DNA of 64,000 nucleotides from Trichosphaerium sp. ATCC 40318 (GCA_038496445.1 JALMLS010000461.1:124001-188000); one strand, 5' to 3'; positions 46,836-60,122 are shown, counted from the stretch's first letter. Program-made: numbers and translations. The notes: a model not told the origin generated them from the sequence alone.

Positions 46836-49800
46836 TTATGAGAACGTAGTAGTGCGGCTGCGAGCCAATAATTCACTAAAGGCTTCCTTGGCACATCGTT
46901 TCAAATCTTTATAACTAAAAAAAACAAAAGAATCAGCAAGTGTTTCCAAGTGGAAAGAAAGAACCTAACAAAAAAAATACACGTGGTAACGATTTGAACA
47001 AATTGAACAAATTGTACAATAATGAGAGCCTCTTGAGATGTTTTTCTGAAAAAAATAAAACTCATTGACTATTAAAAAAATCTGAAAAAAAAATTCAAAA
47101 AGTCTTCCAGGCGTTAAAAAGAAATTGTACAGTGAGTATGGTTTGGTTGAATTAAACTTCAATAGAAATAATACGTACGTTACTACTAACATTGATTTTT
47201 CGTTCCTACTCATTAATAATAACCTTTCATTTGATCCAGTATCCAACTACATTTTGTTGTAAGTAACAAGCAACCCACAAAACAACAAAGAATGTACATA
47301 CCTTATTTAGACATTCTACTACATGAGCAAAATCGATAACTGGATTTCCGTCTTCATACACCTTTTGACGAAACATAAGATACAAAACAGAACGCGCAGT
47401 ACAACAAAAAAAAAACCATCATTGTCATTCCAACAAAACTTACTTGATGAAAGGTGTAGTCTCTGAATAACTTTAACAAGTATCTATCTCCATTCTCAGA
47501 CCAATTAGGAGAGATATCATTCCTAAAGAATAATGATAAATATCAATCCAACCTGGTAAACAACGTACTCTGGTCGCTCGTTAATAAACCCAAGTTTTAC
47601 TAACAAACGGAACAACCGCCCATTCTCAAGTTCCTTAGATAACTCAGACTCTAACATATCTGTATAACTAAACCTTAGAGTTAGTTCTCTTTTTTTTCAT
47701 AGTACTCCAAGTAAGTTGTGACGTACTCCCATTGACGATCAAACTGAGTGACAACTTTATCAGAAATCAAAGTAAATATTTGACCAACTGTTTGATACTG
47801 TCCTTTCTTCCCAAGCAACGTGACAACCAAAGCACGCAAATCTTTACTGTATTTATTACCCATTTGACTAAGTGAAGCTTGTAGGTTCTTCATAGCCATT
47901 TTATTCTTGCATGAAAGCATAACAATCAAACGACCAAGTAGCATTAAATCTTCAGTCTACAAAAAAAATTATGATCAAAAAAAAAATCGAAAAAAAAACA
48001 TACTTGTGCTTGATCGAGGTTACGCCGCGTATCAGGATTTAAAACATCATCCATACCCACACAATTAATGCGTACTCTGAGTAAAGTTAAGTTATTTTTA
48101 CAAGGCAGAGAATAAACACCAAAAATCATGCTGGTTTTTTTGTAACACGTGGATTTTAGTGTACCTGTTTTTGGACGTCTCTATTATCTTTGAAGGATCA
48201 ATTATTCTACATGATAATCCATTACTATGAATCACACGTAAAGCAGAACAGATTTGAATTATTATAGTCCATAAAGTATCTTCCGAAATGTCTTGGGCAG
48301 CATCAATATACTTTGCCTCTAACGTTGTAGCGCCAGGATGATAGTCATAGGAGAAAAACAAACCTAGAAGAAAGCACAATTAGCAATAGAATACACGAGT
48401 ATGTAATATGAGGTGTTAATGAAAACACGTGAGAATCACGTGTAAAACGCTAAACTTAGAACACAGAAAAATGTTATTCTGGAAAACGAGAAAAATAAAG
48501 AGAACGTACAATTAATATTATCAAACGCAGAGCTCATAAAAACATCACGTAAAGTAACAATATTTGGATGTCTCATAGACTTCCACAAGCTTACTATTGA
48601 TTGAGGATACGAAGATGGATTAGTAGGCCTACAAATGCATATATTAGTAATCGTTTCATCGAATGACACTGTACCTGTAATTACTAACTTTTCTTATAAC
48701 GTAAGGTAGCCCATCTGCTTGTGAAATACATTTATATACAGACGAAGGTGATCCAAAGACCTTTGATGGAAAGTCACGGTTCACTTCGAGTGGATACAAG
48801 CTGTGGTAACGGTGAACCACCTTTGGGTACATTTTTGAAATTGGATCTAAAACAAATTGTTAGTAATCATTAATGGCAATAAGATGGCAATAAGAGAGTA
48901 TTTGTAACATACCTTCAGGGTTACTACCTTGAAGAATTAAAGAAGTACGATGATGCAACCGCTCTCGCAACCCCTCGTTAATGAAGAACGACTGAATAGA
49001 TCGCTGAGCAGCCGGAATATTTGAAACATGAGGTAAAGTTGTAGGCAGTGTGCTTGGTACAGGCTGCTGCTGACGCTGGCGGTGCTATGCGTATTAGTTC
49101 AATTCAGACGCAGTGTCAATAAATAAAATAAAAATTAGCTTACCTGAGGCATCATATTTTGGTGGTTGTAACCATTTACTACGAAGTGTAAGAAGATGTT
49201 ATTGTTGTGAAAAAAATATTGAAAAGTAAAGAACTATTCCGCTGTTTTTTGCATACCATGTTGTTGATCTTGACCCCGATAATTATATTGAGGGTATACA
49301 GTTCTTTTAGGAGAGCCTATTAAAGTAATAAGAGGGTTTAATTACGCTAATTAACTTGATGAAATTCCGTTAAAAAAAGAAACACAATTAAATTAAAATT
49401 GTGAAACGCACTTGGTAGAGAACGGAATCCTTCTTTATATCCTTGCCTACTATTCTGTGCACTTGATGGTGATGGTGTAAAACCAGTAGGTTTTGGTGCC
49501 CATGGGTAAGTACGAGGGACAGGCGATGGCGTGCTTTTCGCTAAACAACGATGTAAGTCAAACAAAAAGAGGAAATGATTTTTGAATGAAAAAACAAAAA
49601 AGGAGCGTAATTGCAAGTCTATAAAATTTCTTTCAAACGTTTTTGTTTGTTTCAAATGCGTGGTCAGTAGAGAATATATAAAACGTCTTTCTGAAGAAAA
49701 TTGGTTGAATGGAGAATTTTACAAAATGATGAGAAAATAGCTTTCCGGAGTGCTTTGAGTGCGTTCGTAGCGGCTTGATGAGTTTTCAGTGGCGTTAAAC

Positions 49801-50250
49801 AGAAACGGTTGATGCGCAACTGATACCGAGAAATTCATTGCCTTGCTAATAACCACCTTGTTTGTAGCTGTTTAGCTCACTATAAAGGTGGTGCATAGAC
49901 GTTTAGTGGTTTTTTTTAGTTGTTGAAAATAAATTTGAGTTGTTTTAATGTTCTGGCACGCTCACCTGGTGATAGTTTTGGCTGCTGTGGAGGCGTGCGC
50001 TCTGGTTGCGGTTTAAAAGGTTCTGCATTTGTATTCCAAGCTACAGGCCTGTAGTCTTGCTTCCTTGGCTTAAATGCTGGAGATTGGGAGTTGAGTTGGC
50101 GTTTATTTTGCTGTTGCGAGCCTGGCACAAACTCCTTGCTAATGAATCGGTGAGCATCGCGTATTAGTGATTTGCGTGCATGTCTTGGACGTTAGTACGT
50201 GAGAGTTGAAGCCCAGCGGGCTTTGGCAAATTATTTTTTTCGCTGGACAT
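46836..50250 (-). CDS. PAN3: PAN3, poly(A)-nuclease deadenylation complex subunit
   Basis: N-terminal disordered region: [24 protein letters not shown], then Pro/Ser/Gln-rich exons. Pseudokinase: [73 protein letters not shown]; the usual catalytic Lys/Asp set is not evident, as in PAN3. C-terminal knob: [57 protein letters not shown] at 46836. PAN3 bridges the PAN2 nuclease to poly(A)-binding protein in cytoplasmic mRNA decay. No N-terminal CCCH zinc finger is visible. The ATG at 50250 is a candidate, but its frame does not connect cleanly to SKEFVPGS, so the first exon is unresolved. CACGTG is intronic at 46980, 48146, 48426 and 48437. Confidence 0.85.
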
Positions 50251-50391
50251 AGCGTTGGAGAGCAGTCTTATTCGCCCTACGAATTAAATAAGGACGCACA
50301 AAACAATAATTCACCACAACGGCCCAAAAGAAACTGTAGCGTGTTAAACGCATTGAATTATATCAAATTAACTGAGTTGAGCGCTTTAAAA

Positions 50392-53300
50392 ATGTCTGCA
50401 GCCCAACGACATTCAAAAATATCCAATTATACCTCAACGCTCTATTTCATCCAGAAGGTAGCCAGCGTTACTGATTTAATAGCGAACCGTTTAATTCCAC
50501 ACCCTAGAATTATTGCGGTGAAAACAAGCGTTGACTATTGCCGATAGTACAACCTTTCAGTACCACTCTGTGTGGTGTTTTATGGCTAATTGACGATACC
50601 AAACACTCATAATCAAATATTTCCAGCCCGCCAAATTTGCGAACATGCGAACTGTGGTACAGGGCGCCCAAAAGCACCGCAGCAAGAAAATTTTCGAGCC
50701 TACATCGTCAACAAACAATGTACAGCTCGAAGGCACTTCTGTGCATTGGACGCGCGGCTGTCGCGTCTATAAGCGCATGTCTATGCCTACACCAATTATA
50801 AGCGCGCTTTTTACCAGTTTTCAAAATGACACCGCAAACGTTGATTTATGCCTCCTTATGGACAGTAAGTACCGCGCCCACGCTATGACATTCAAAATAC
50901 CCATTGTACTTTAGAGCTCATCGTTGTCGCAAGCCATTCTGGACGCATACATCAAATTCCTCTGGATTTTGAAGTAGACAAGATATGGGTTATACCTACT
51001 GGTACGCCGCAAGCAGATTTTTTTTCTACTCTGCTTACACATTCACAAAAGGTATTGTATTGCATCGCGCAGGTGCTACAGATGGTATACCAGCGTTATA
51101 TTCGATGCTAAATCCTTTGGACATAATAAAACCAATAACACTTTCAGAAACAGGGAAAATCGCTCCTTATGATATACAGGCACGACAATCACTTTTCTGG
51201 AGTGGCAGGCTCACCTACCTTTTTTTTTTTGCCGCCGTATTTTGCTGAAAAAATTCTGCACTTGTCCGAAATCACGTGATAAATTGGTCACGTTACTTGT
51301 TGTTAGTTTATTTTTTGTACAACACTTTGTTTTTTTTGAAAGTTTTTTGGATTGTATTTTTTACAGTATTGATAGGTACTACATACAAGCCGTGTGGTCC
51401 CTTACATGATAACAAAAACCTCTTCTGGTCATATGGTATGGCGTTTGAAAAATACCGAAGCAGCTGATGGGTGGCGTACGCCAACTCTATTGTTGGAGCG
51501 AATATGTCAAGTTGAAACAGGAGCGGTTCCTTGCAGCAAGATATTCTATACTTGCACAGATAATTGTTTAACCGTATGGTTCCACTGGAAAGACTCTGTT
51601 ACTACCTCAGGAGTCATAGTTCAAGGTCTAGGTGACTCGGATGGAGACGTACAGGTATTTTTTTTCAATTTACAATCGTTGTGCTGACATTGCTAGAAAC
51701 GCGAATTTACTCTATCTAATGTTCGATGCCCTGTACCTATACACCATCCAGTAAGTCAAACATTTAATCTCAGAGTATCGCTCGGTGACTAACTGTTTGT
51801 GAAAGGGTGATGTTATGTATCTTGATCGTACAAAAGTAACTGACAAAGTTCACGATTCAGAATTGAATAGTGCTAATGATCCTTTACAAAGACTCCCTGG
51901 GCTTGTTTTATTTGCTGGAAAGGAATCTAATCACCTAGACTTATACGTTGGTTCTCAAAAGGTGCTAGAATCTAGAATAGACACCATACCAGTCAACACA
52001 ATAGCAAAAATGGAACAAGACTTTGGTTCTCAATTTTTCATCGAACAAGATAACGGCAAAGGATATACTGCCTTACTGACACGTGTTACGGGTACAGACA
52101 GTCTATTAAATAATATATTCGATGCTCTTAGGGCTACATTACCCACTAAAGACTACTATGACTTATTACATCGCTTCATGTCCTTCACAGAAGCTCCTGC
52201 TCAAAAAACTCAAGGACTGACACATTGGCAACAATTTCATTCGTTTTTGATTAATCTCACGTGTCCTACTGTATCTTTGAAGCCTTTAACAGATGACTAT
52301 ACATTTATAGAAGCTTATCAAGATAAGTATGCTTCTATTTATAAACACTTGAATTTGAACAATCCAAAACGAACAACTGATACAATTCTTTCTTCCTCAA
52401 AAGAAAGAGGTTCAAAGACAGATAACATCAATAACTCAACATTGGTTAAAAGCATACATTTTGCTCTACATATGCTTCTGGAAGCTTCTAAAATCAATAC
52501 TTTCTCGACAAAGTATATTTCTCCTCTTTGTCAGCTTCTAATGGAGGTATCTGTTCTTTGTGGGTGCGTCCTTTTGAGCTTTTTTTTTCGTACTTTTTTC
52601 TTCCGTTTATTTATGTTTTGGTATCAAGGTGGTCAAGTTATCAAGAACATTATTGGAGGGATATGAATGATAGATCTAGAAGTTTAGCTTGTGCTGCTAA
52701 AAGAAATGCAGTTGGTTCTGTCAGAATACAACCTCTTCATGAGGTACCTCCTAATATATTTGATTGGCTTTTGGATATATTAGAAGGTAGATACAAATCT
52801 TTTCCTCTTCCAACTTCAAACAAAGTTTCAGTATTTTCTTCTTTGAGGAAAGTCTGTCGTATATATCTCTTGTTAATGCAGCATACACCTTCTTCTGTGT
52901 TTGGTGGATTACCTACATCTATACCTTTGGTAGAAACAACAGCAGGTACTTGGTTTATTGTACAACAAAGTTTGTTTGTTAACTGTTTTTTATTTTAGCT
53001 TCGAAATATTTTCCTGTTGTTCTCGCTATGGTTGAAGAAGGGATGACGTTGAATGACCTAGATGTTTTACCATTTGGCATTTCTCTTCCTTTACTTGAAG
53101 CTATACATATTGTTGGTAATAATCCACCTGAAGGCGTAGCGTACTCTAAGGAGTTTTATTTCCTTATTCGGAGACATGATATTGGATTACGATATGTTAG
53201 TCCAAAGTACGTATTGTTTCTCTTGCTTTATTAAACCTTCTCGTCTGTTTACATACTCTAGAGAGTGGATGAGTCGTAAGACATCTGTAATGCCAAGAGA

Positions 53301-56300
53301 AATAGCTGAGGAAGATGTTGGTGAGGAAACATCAAGGAGTATAGCAACTACTTCTTATCATATTGTAAGTATGTGATGGGTTACGCTTTTTCTAATATGG
53401 AGCTTCTAGGAAGAGACTGTAACAAAGATGAGGTTCTCTCGTGATAAAAGATTAGATGCCGTTGATAGAATGATTGAGGCAACATCTATAATTCCTATTA
53501 AGCTTCCAGAACTTGGGTTATCTGACAATGACTATTTGGAGGTACAGTACTTTAACAAACAAAGGCTTTTTTATTATCATGGCTGTAGTATGCAACTTAT
53601 ATTTGTGAACACAAATCTTAATGCCAAATTCTATCACTTCATTGTGCTTAACTTGTGCTACTGGTTTTCAGTAGTCGGTTGGGAGGCAGCTTTGAAGATT
53701 GTATTTTCTATTTCAATATTTTTTGCCTAACACGTGCTTTTTCGTTGTTGTTCCAAGACAAGTTGTTTAATAAGTTTTAGGAAGGACAAAACAGATTGTA
53801 CGAACTTTGTAGAGATCGTATGGCCCGTGGTATTGCTAGGGGAATGGTTGTATTTGCAGAAATTGCTGGTGTTGAATCTCTAATCACTGAGTCTCTTGAT
53901 GTTCCACCAATAGGCCTCACAGGAAGAGTAGTTGGAGAAAAAGATAATGTAGGTTCCATGAAGATGGATACTGATAAATTACCTACGGACATTGTACGTT
54001 AAACAAGATGGAGTAATTCTTTTGCCACTTTATGTTATAATGACATTAGATCTAAACTGATCTTTTTACCTCGGTTAGATGGATTGGCCTGAGTTTCATA
54101 ATGGTGCTTCCGTTGGTCTTAAACTTGGTGCTTCGTCTGTACGTTACAATGAGACGAAATGAGTTTTTTCTATGTGTGCTTACTTTGTATCTTAGAGCGA
54201 TGAGCTTACTTCAACGTGGATAGCTTATAATAAACCACAAGATGGCTTATCCTCGTCCCATGCAGGATTCCTTATGGCTTTAGGATTAGCAGGACACTTA
54301 AAATCTCTTGCAATGACAAAGGTAAGGCTTGTTGTCAACAACTAAATGTTCCTCAATTTGGTGACTGACACTTGTTTTAAGGTTTATGATTACTTATCCA
54401 CAGGTCATGCCTTAACAAGTGTTGGTTTGTTACTTGGTATTGGCGCTTGTTGGAGAGGCACAGGAGATGAAGATCATACTAAGCTTCTTGCTGTTCATAT
54501 ACCGCCTCTTCATCCTCCTTCTTCTACCCAGATTGATCTTCCACCACTAGTTCAAACAGCAGCTCTTTTATCACTCGGTCTTGTTCATCAAGAGACTTCG
54601 CATCGAAGATTTACAGAGTTGATGCTATCCCAAATAACGCAAACACCTAATGATGATCCTCAGTTCCTTGTAGAGAGCTACACACTTACTGCAGGAATGG
54701 CTCTGGGTCTTATTAACCTTGGACAAGGTAACTCTGCTAAAGGACTTCAAGATCTCGACTTACATAAGCGTTTATTTAAGTACGGTTTACCTAAGCTCTT
54801 ATTTTGTTTCTTGTTTGATTAACTTCCTTCTAGATGCATTGACAGAGGTGTTAATAATAAAGGTAGTGCCTTGAAGAGTAATCTTGTACTACATGATACT
54901 CAGAACTCTACAAACACGAATGTCATTGCACCAGCTGCGATTTATGCGCTTATGTTGATATACCTTAAAACGAACAATACAGATATTGCTTCTCATATGT
55001 CTCTCCCTGATACCACATTTCTTCTTGATTATATTCGTGCTGATATTTGTCTTATGCGTACTCTTGCAAAGAGTCTCATATTATGGCAAAGTGTTGTACC
55101 AACAGAAGAGTGGGTTAAAGAACAATTACCAAAGTACGTTTTTTTTTTATTTTCAGCTTTGTTTCGTACTTGAATGATGATAATCGTTTAGGGTTATACT
55201 TACGCAAAAGGTTCCTGAAGAGTCTGTATTTGCTGCAAAATACTTTAATATTATCGCTGGAGCTTGCTTGGCTCTTGGTGTTAAGTATTGTGGTCGTTTC
55301 AGTGCAAAAACTAGAGAATTGCTTGAAATGTATTTGGATGATTTTCTTACAATTTATAAACAATCTCCTGGAGCCAAATACAAACTTTTACTTCAAAATG
55401 CTATCATATCTATCCTAATATCATTATCACTTGTAATGGCTGGTACGTCCAAAGTCGTAGTTTATTAATAGAGCAAAGCTTGATTGACATAAACATTTTA
55501 ATAGGAAGCGGTAATCTTGAAGTCTTTATGAGCGTTAGACGTGCAAAAACTATTCTTGGTATGGATGTTTCTTATGGTGTTCACATGGCTGTATCTATGG
55601 CTGTTGGATTTTTGTTCCTTGGAGGTGGAAGGTATGTCTTTATAGCGAGTCCTTAAAGTACTATAAATCTTCTAAATGTTCTTTTCTTAGGTTGACACTT
55701 GCTTCTTCTAATGGTGCTATTGCTGCTCTTTTGATTAGTTTATTCCCTCTATATCCTGCAACACCTACAGATAATCAATACCATTTACAAGCTTTTAGAC
55801 ATTTATATGCTCTTGCTATATCTGGTAGATGTGCTTGTTGTATAGATGTTGATAATATGACTGCTGTTTATGTACCTATACGTGTTACAACATCAAAAGC
55901 TGTTTTCAACTTGATTGCACCTGCAATTTTACCACCTTTTTCGGAGATTGAAAAAATCGATATTATGCCACCACGATACCATAGTCAGGTACCACCTTGT
56001 GCTTATGATTTCCAAGACTAATTTTTTTTGTAGACAATTGATAGAGGTCAATTAAATAGGTTATTAGCGCATACAAATAGCAGTGCTTTGCTTAGAATTT
56101 TGGTTTCTAAAAAAGTTGGGTATAATAACTATTCAACTGATCCTCATGGTATTCGCTCTATAATGACTAGACCTTTACCTAAACTACCTACAGCCGAGGG
56201 TACGTTTTTTAAAATAGATTATTTGTATTCATAAGAGTCTAATTGAACTTCAAAGAGTTGAACGATCCAGAAGCTGCAAAGCGACACCAAGAGTTTGTTA

Positions 56301-57050
56301 AGATGTTTTCTTCTGATCCAAATATTTTGGGCTTTGTCAACCACTTTTGCAGCTTAGATAGGGATAGTCGTAAGTCAGAAGACTCTGCTTTCCATACAGC
56401 GCTTTTGTATGAATGCTTGGTTGAAGAAAAGGCTTATATGCTCCCTACATACCTGCGTACGGCAAATTTTGTGTAACTTTTGATTCACATGCTCACTTTT
56501 TGATAGTGCTTTACCAAATCGCCAGGGACCTACCTCAACGTTGTTCTGTTCCTACTATACGTAATTTGCTTATAATATTCTCTTGGTATGCAAAAGCGAC
56601 TATTGATAATCCACTTATCCGCCAAAACTTCTTGAAACGGATACAACTTGCTTTTGATAAATTTTTTGGTGATAGTGAAATAAGCAAATATATTGAAGAT
56701 GCAGTTTTGAAGTATACAAAAGGCACGTGCTTTAAAACGTGAATTTTTTAGGAAAAAAAAAGATTGCCTATTTCCAACACGTGCTAACACGTGATTATTT
56801 AGGTAAATTCAACTGGATGGAAGAACACACTTGTGTTGATCACGTGGTTGCTTACTTTGTTTATAATCGTATGCCTACTCTTCAAATTCAAGTTAAACCT
56901 CTTGTTGAAAAGAAGAAGAAACGTAGTCATAATAACAAGTCAAGTCTTTTGTCACAAGTAAGATTATTAAATCATTTGGATAAACAGAAACCAGACTTGA
57001 ATGCAAAAGCTTTAGTACAAATGTGCAAAGCGATGAGTAACCAAAAGTAA
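50392..57050 (+). CDS. ANAPC1: APC1, largest subunit of the anaphase-promoting complex
   Basis: Long multi-exon gene. N-terminal beta-propeller pieces: GTSVHWTRGCRVYKRMSM, VDLCLLMD, IVVASHSGRIHQIPLDF, PALYSMLNPLDIIKP. Middle: MTLNDLDVLPFGISLPLLEA. The PC-repeat (toroid) region is unmistakable: SHAGFLMALGLAGHLKSLAM, DYLSTGHALTSVGLLLGIGA, LVQTAALLSLGLVHQETSHR, FLFLGGGRLTLASSNGAIAA. It ends at 57050 with a helical domain. APC1 scaffolds the APC/C ubiquitin ligase that drives mitotic exit. The start is uncertain: ATG 50392 (MSAAQRHSKIS) fits the donor near 50456, but an open frame continues upstream to about 50206. One intron (56723-56802) is GC-AG and contains three CACGTG. Confidence 0.9.
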
Positions 57051-57699
57051 GACTTGACTAGCATTGTAATACTTTGTAAATAAAAAATAAACAAATACCT
57101 CATGCTGCTTGATCATCAATGCATGCCAAGGAATGTAACGTAAAGAGAAAAAAAAAAGGCCAACTTCGAAAAACTGGAACAATTTTTATTGCTTGATATT
57201 ACTCTACTTAGTTCGTTTTCCAAAGTACATACTCTACAGCTGATAAACATTCCATGCGCCCATAATACTCCAAGCACCATGTTGTTGGAAGGAAAATACT
57301 GTTCAACAAATTGGCACTGTTTGCTGTCTAATGAGAATAGTGTATCACAACAAGCAAAAATACCTGCTCACAGCCAAGTTGTCCAGTGTTGTAACTTAGT
57401 GTCAAAGTAGTCAAGTGAGTAAGAGCAAAATTTATTACTGCAAGCTGATAATTAGATATCTCTGTGAAAGTAACTTGTAGAGCAATCCACAGAAATCTCG
57501 ATTGTACTGATTAATGCCTCGCCATGTTCTCTTGCTGTTCTAGAACAATAGATAGTGTGTACACCCGCATGAATTTGGAATATTTCAGGATTAATTGATC
57601 TACAAATAAGTGGAAGGACATTATGTATCTTTTGCTGTAGTAGGATTATAAGTAGTCTGAGTGTATTTGGTGATACATGCCTGTAATACTGGAAGTCAT
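57051..57699. other. Convergent interval with LRR-like and unexplained open fragments
   Basis: On the plus strand 57189-57410 reads DITLLSSFSKVHTLQLINIP, resembling one degenerate LRR of the neighbouring family. On the minus strand about 57455-57700 is open: VSPNTLRLLIILLQQKIHNV, then FQIHAGVHTIYCSRTAREHG. It has no start codon and follows directly after the stop of the F-box/LRR/SH3 gene in another frame. They may be gene remnants or alternative 3' exons. Confidence 0.35.
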
Positions 57700-58870
57700 C
57701 TAATGTTCTGGTATCTTTCTAAGAGTTTTTTTTACATAATTATAAGGGAAATATCCGTAGTTTTCATTGTGTCTACCAAACCACCAATCCTAATTACAAG
57801 TTATTTACCAATTAAAAAAACTGGTGTGTACATCTGCATCGTCAAGAACAAGAATTTCATCCCTCTTGGAGAAACCCAGATCGTCTTCTTCTTGAGGTTT
57901 GAACGTGTACCTGGCAATAACCCAAAATTTCGGAGGTGCTATTTCTGAATACAGGTAAGTAACATTTTTCAAGTTTTACTGAAAAAGAAAGTTGTAGTTG
58001 TGATTAACTTCATCAAACACTTTACCTTTGATACCTCTTTCTGAAATATTCTCACATCCAATAAGTTTAACACTATGAGCACCAGCAAGGACTTTTATCC
58101 CTTTATCTGTTACAGAGGTAAATGAAAGATCAATAGTGTGAACTCCAGCAAGTTCTTTTATTCCATCATCTGTTACTCTGGTTACTTGAAGATTAATAGT
58201 ATGGACACCTTTGAGTGCTTTGATACCCTCATCTGTTACTTTAACACAAGAAAGATCAATGGTGTGTACACCTTTAAGTGCCTTGACACCTTCATCTGTT
58301 ACATTTATGGTATATGAAAGATTAATTGAATGAACACCTTTTAGTGCTTTGATACCCTCATCTGTTACTTTAGTACGAGAAAGATCGATGGTGTGAACAC
58401 CTTTGAGCGCCTTGACACCTCCATCTGTTACATTTGAATTCCTGAGGATAATGGTGTGCACCCCAGTAAGTGCAATAGCACTGAAATCTGTAATGTACTC
58501 ACACCAAGTAATACCAATTAGTTCATTTTTAGCACGTTTCATGATATTTTCAGTTGGTATAGATACGTAGATTTTTGTGTGCCTTAGAACACCACTATGC
58601 TTTGCTGCTGATTTGGCCTGATTTTCTGTTGTAAGTGTTATTTTATCATACCCAATAATGTTATGAATGATAGAAGCTATGTAACAACATGTCTGGCATG
58701 CTGCAAATCGCGCTTTTGCTGTTTTAGATAAAATATAAGCTAAAATCTCTGTAGGCAGGTCAACTAATGTTGCCTCAGTACTACAACATTGTTTAGATGA
58801 GTGAGAAGATATTTATTGCACATCAGCACTAGTACCTTCGATAAACGGCTTCTGAATTGGTATTACTCAT
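57700..58870 (-). CDS. F-box, LRR and SH3 domain protein
   Basis: ATG at 58870 (MSNTNSEAVYR) is joined by a 45-55-nt intron to TEATLVDLPTEILAYILSKT, then ARFAACQTCCYIASIIHNII (F-box). About eight LRRs follow, pattern GVHTIDLSRTKVTDEGIKAL. After CENISERGIK an intron of consistent phase leads to an SH3 domain: APPKFWVIARYTFKPQEEDD, LGFSKRDEILVLDDAD, DWWFGRHNENYGYFPYNYV, with ALYDF-, WW- and YVP-like positions conserved, then KKTLRKIPEH and TAG at 57700. A simpler reading stops the LRR protein at 57976. I prefer the fusion because the SH3 has no start of its own and the phase fits. The SH3 would recruit a proline-rich partner to an SCF complex. Confidence 0.68.
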
Positions 58871-59032
58871 GTCTAGTTCAGCATTTGATTGTATTACGTG
58901 TGCCAATAGTATGATGCAGATTCTGACCTGAAAGAGGTACGAAAACATGGCTATTTAGTCAAACAAGTTCAGCACGGCTAGTTTTTTTGCTAAGTCATGT
59001 GTGGCCAGGTAGATGTAGCTGCACTGGTTTAA

Positions 59033-60016
59033 ATGAATGCTATTCTTAAAGAAGCCCACCTACAGAGGGTAGCAAGGAAAGCTAAGACTCTGAACACTTC
59101 TCAAGTCTATATTGCGGGTAGAGTTGTTTCTTTAAGCCAACAACCATCACAATCCATTGCGCATCAATGTTGGCCATCAGTACGAACTTTATAACAATAA
59201 AAAACCCTCAAAGCTATTTCTAACGCTGAAAACTATAGTGTTACACGCTGTGCAAGTATTTTGAAGCGAACAGAGGCCTTTTGACAAACAAACGGATTAT
59301 TGAGCTTGGTACGCGTACAATACGCTGTGTAGACATAACAGAGGGCCAATACCGCTGTTTAACATTACTAATACTTGTATTTTGTACAGGCGCCGGCGTA
59401 GGGTTGCTGGGAATAACGGCTTGTATTCTAGACGCATCAAAGGTTGTTGTGACAGGTAAGACGATCACAATCATTGAAACGTTTTTAAACAAAAGCTTAC
59501 TGATTTAGATGTTGAGCAAGCTCTTGGTTTACTTAGTATAAATATTACCCAAAACGGCGTAGATGATAAGTGTACGGTCTCTCTATTGCGTTGGGGTAAT
59601 ACTGAGGATATCAAAGCGATAAGAGATGAGCATGGCTTGTTTGATGTCATTTTTTGTAGTGAACTTTTGTACCAACCACAGTTTATTGACTCATTAATGG
59701 AAACACTTGACGCTTTGATTGCTCTTCAACCAAGTGCCATAATATACGTAGCTCACAGGGAACGTTTGGATGATAAGGAAACTGTAGATCGGTTACTGGA
59801 GCATTTCAATCATAAAAAAGTACGTAAATAGTGCAACAATCTCAAATTAAGTTTGTAGCTATCTCTAGATTGTGTTGCACCAAAGTATGTTGGATCAAAG
59901 ATGGTATTATACAAGATGTCTGCAAAGAATATAAGGCACTAGTAATAGATTTTATAGTAAATGTAGTACCACAAGCCAAGAGCCAATTTCTAACTAATGG
60001 TGATAGCAATAAATAA
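59033..60016 (+). CDS. METTL21-type protein N-methyltransferase
   Basis: ATG at 59033. Exon 1 ends IAHQCWPS; the next exon (after a 65-nt intron) gives CYTLCKYFEANRGLLTNKRI, matching the W-P-S...L segment of the family. The SAM-binding motif I is IIELGAGVGLLGITACI, followed by VVVTDVEQALGLLSINI. Motif LFDVIFCSELLY stands where family 16 methyltransferases carry (D/E)xxY, here ELLY. Then come IIYVAHRERLDDKETVDRLL and a C-terminal exon ending at 60016. Members methylate lysine in chaperones or elongation factors; the substrate here is unknown. Confidence 0.82.
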
Positions 60017-60122
60017 ATCAAAGGCTGAAGTTATCAAGTTTTTTAAACAATTGAATTTTACAATAGCACCCTTTTTTTTGTTTGATTGATTTTAATGAGT
60101 TTAAACCAAGTATATTACCACT

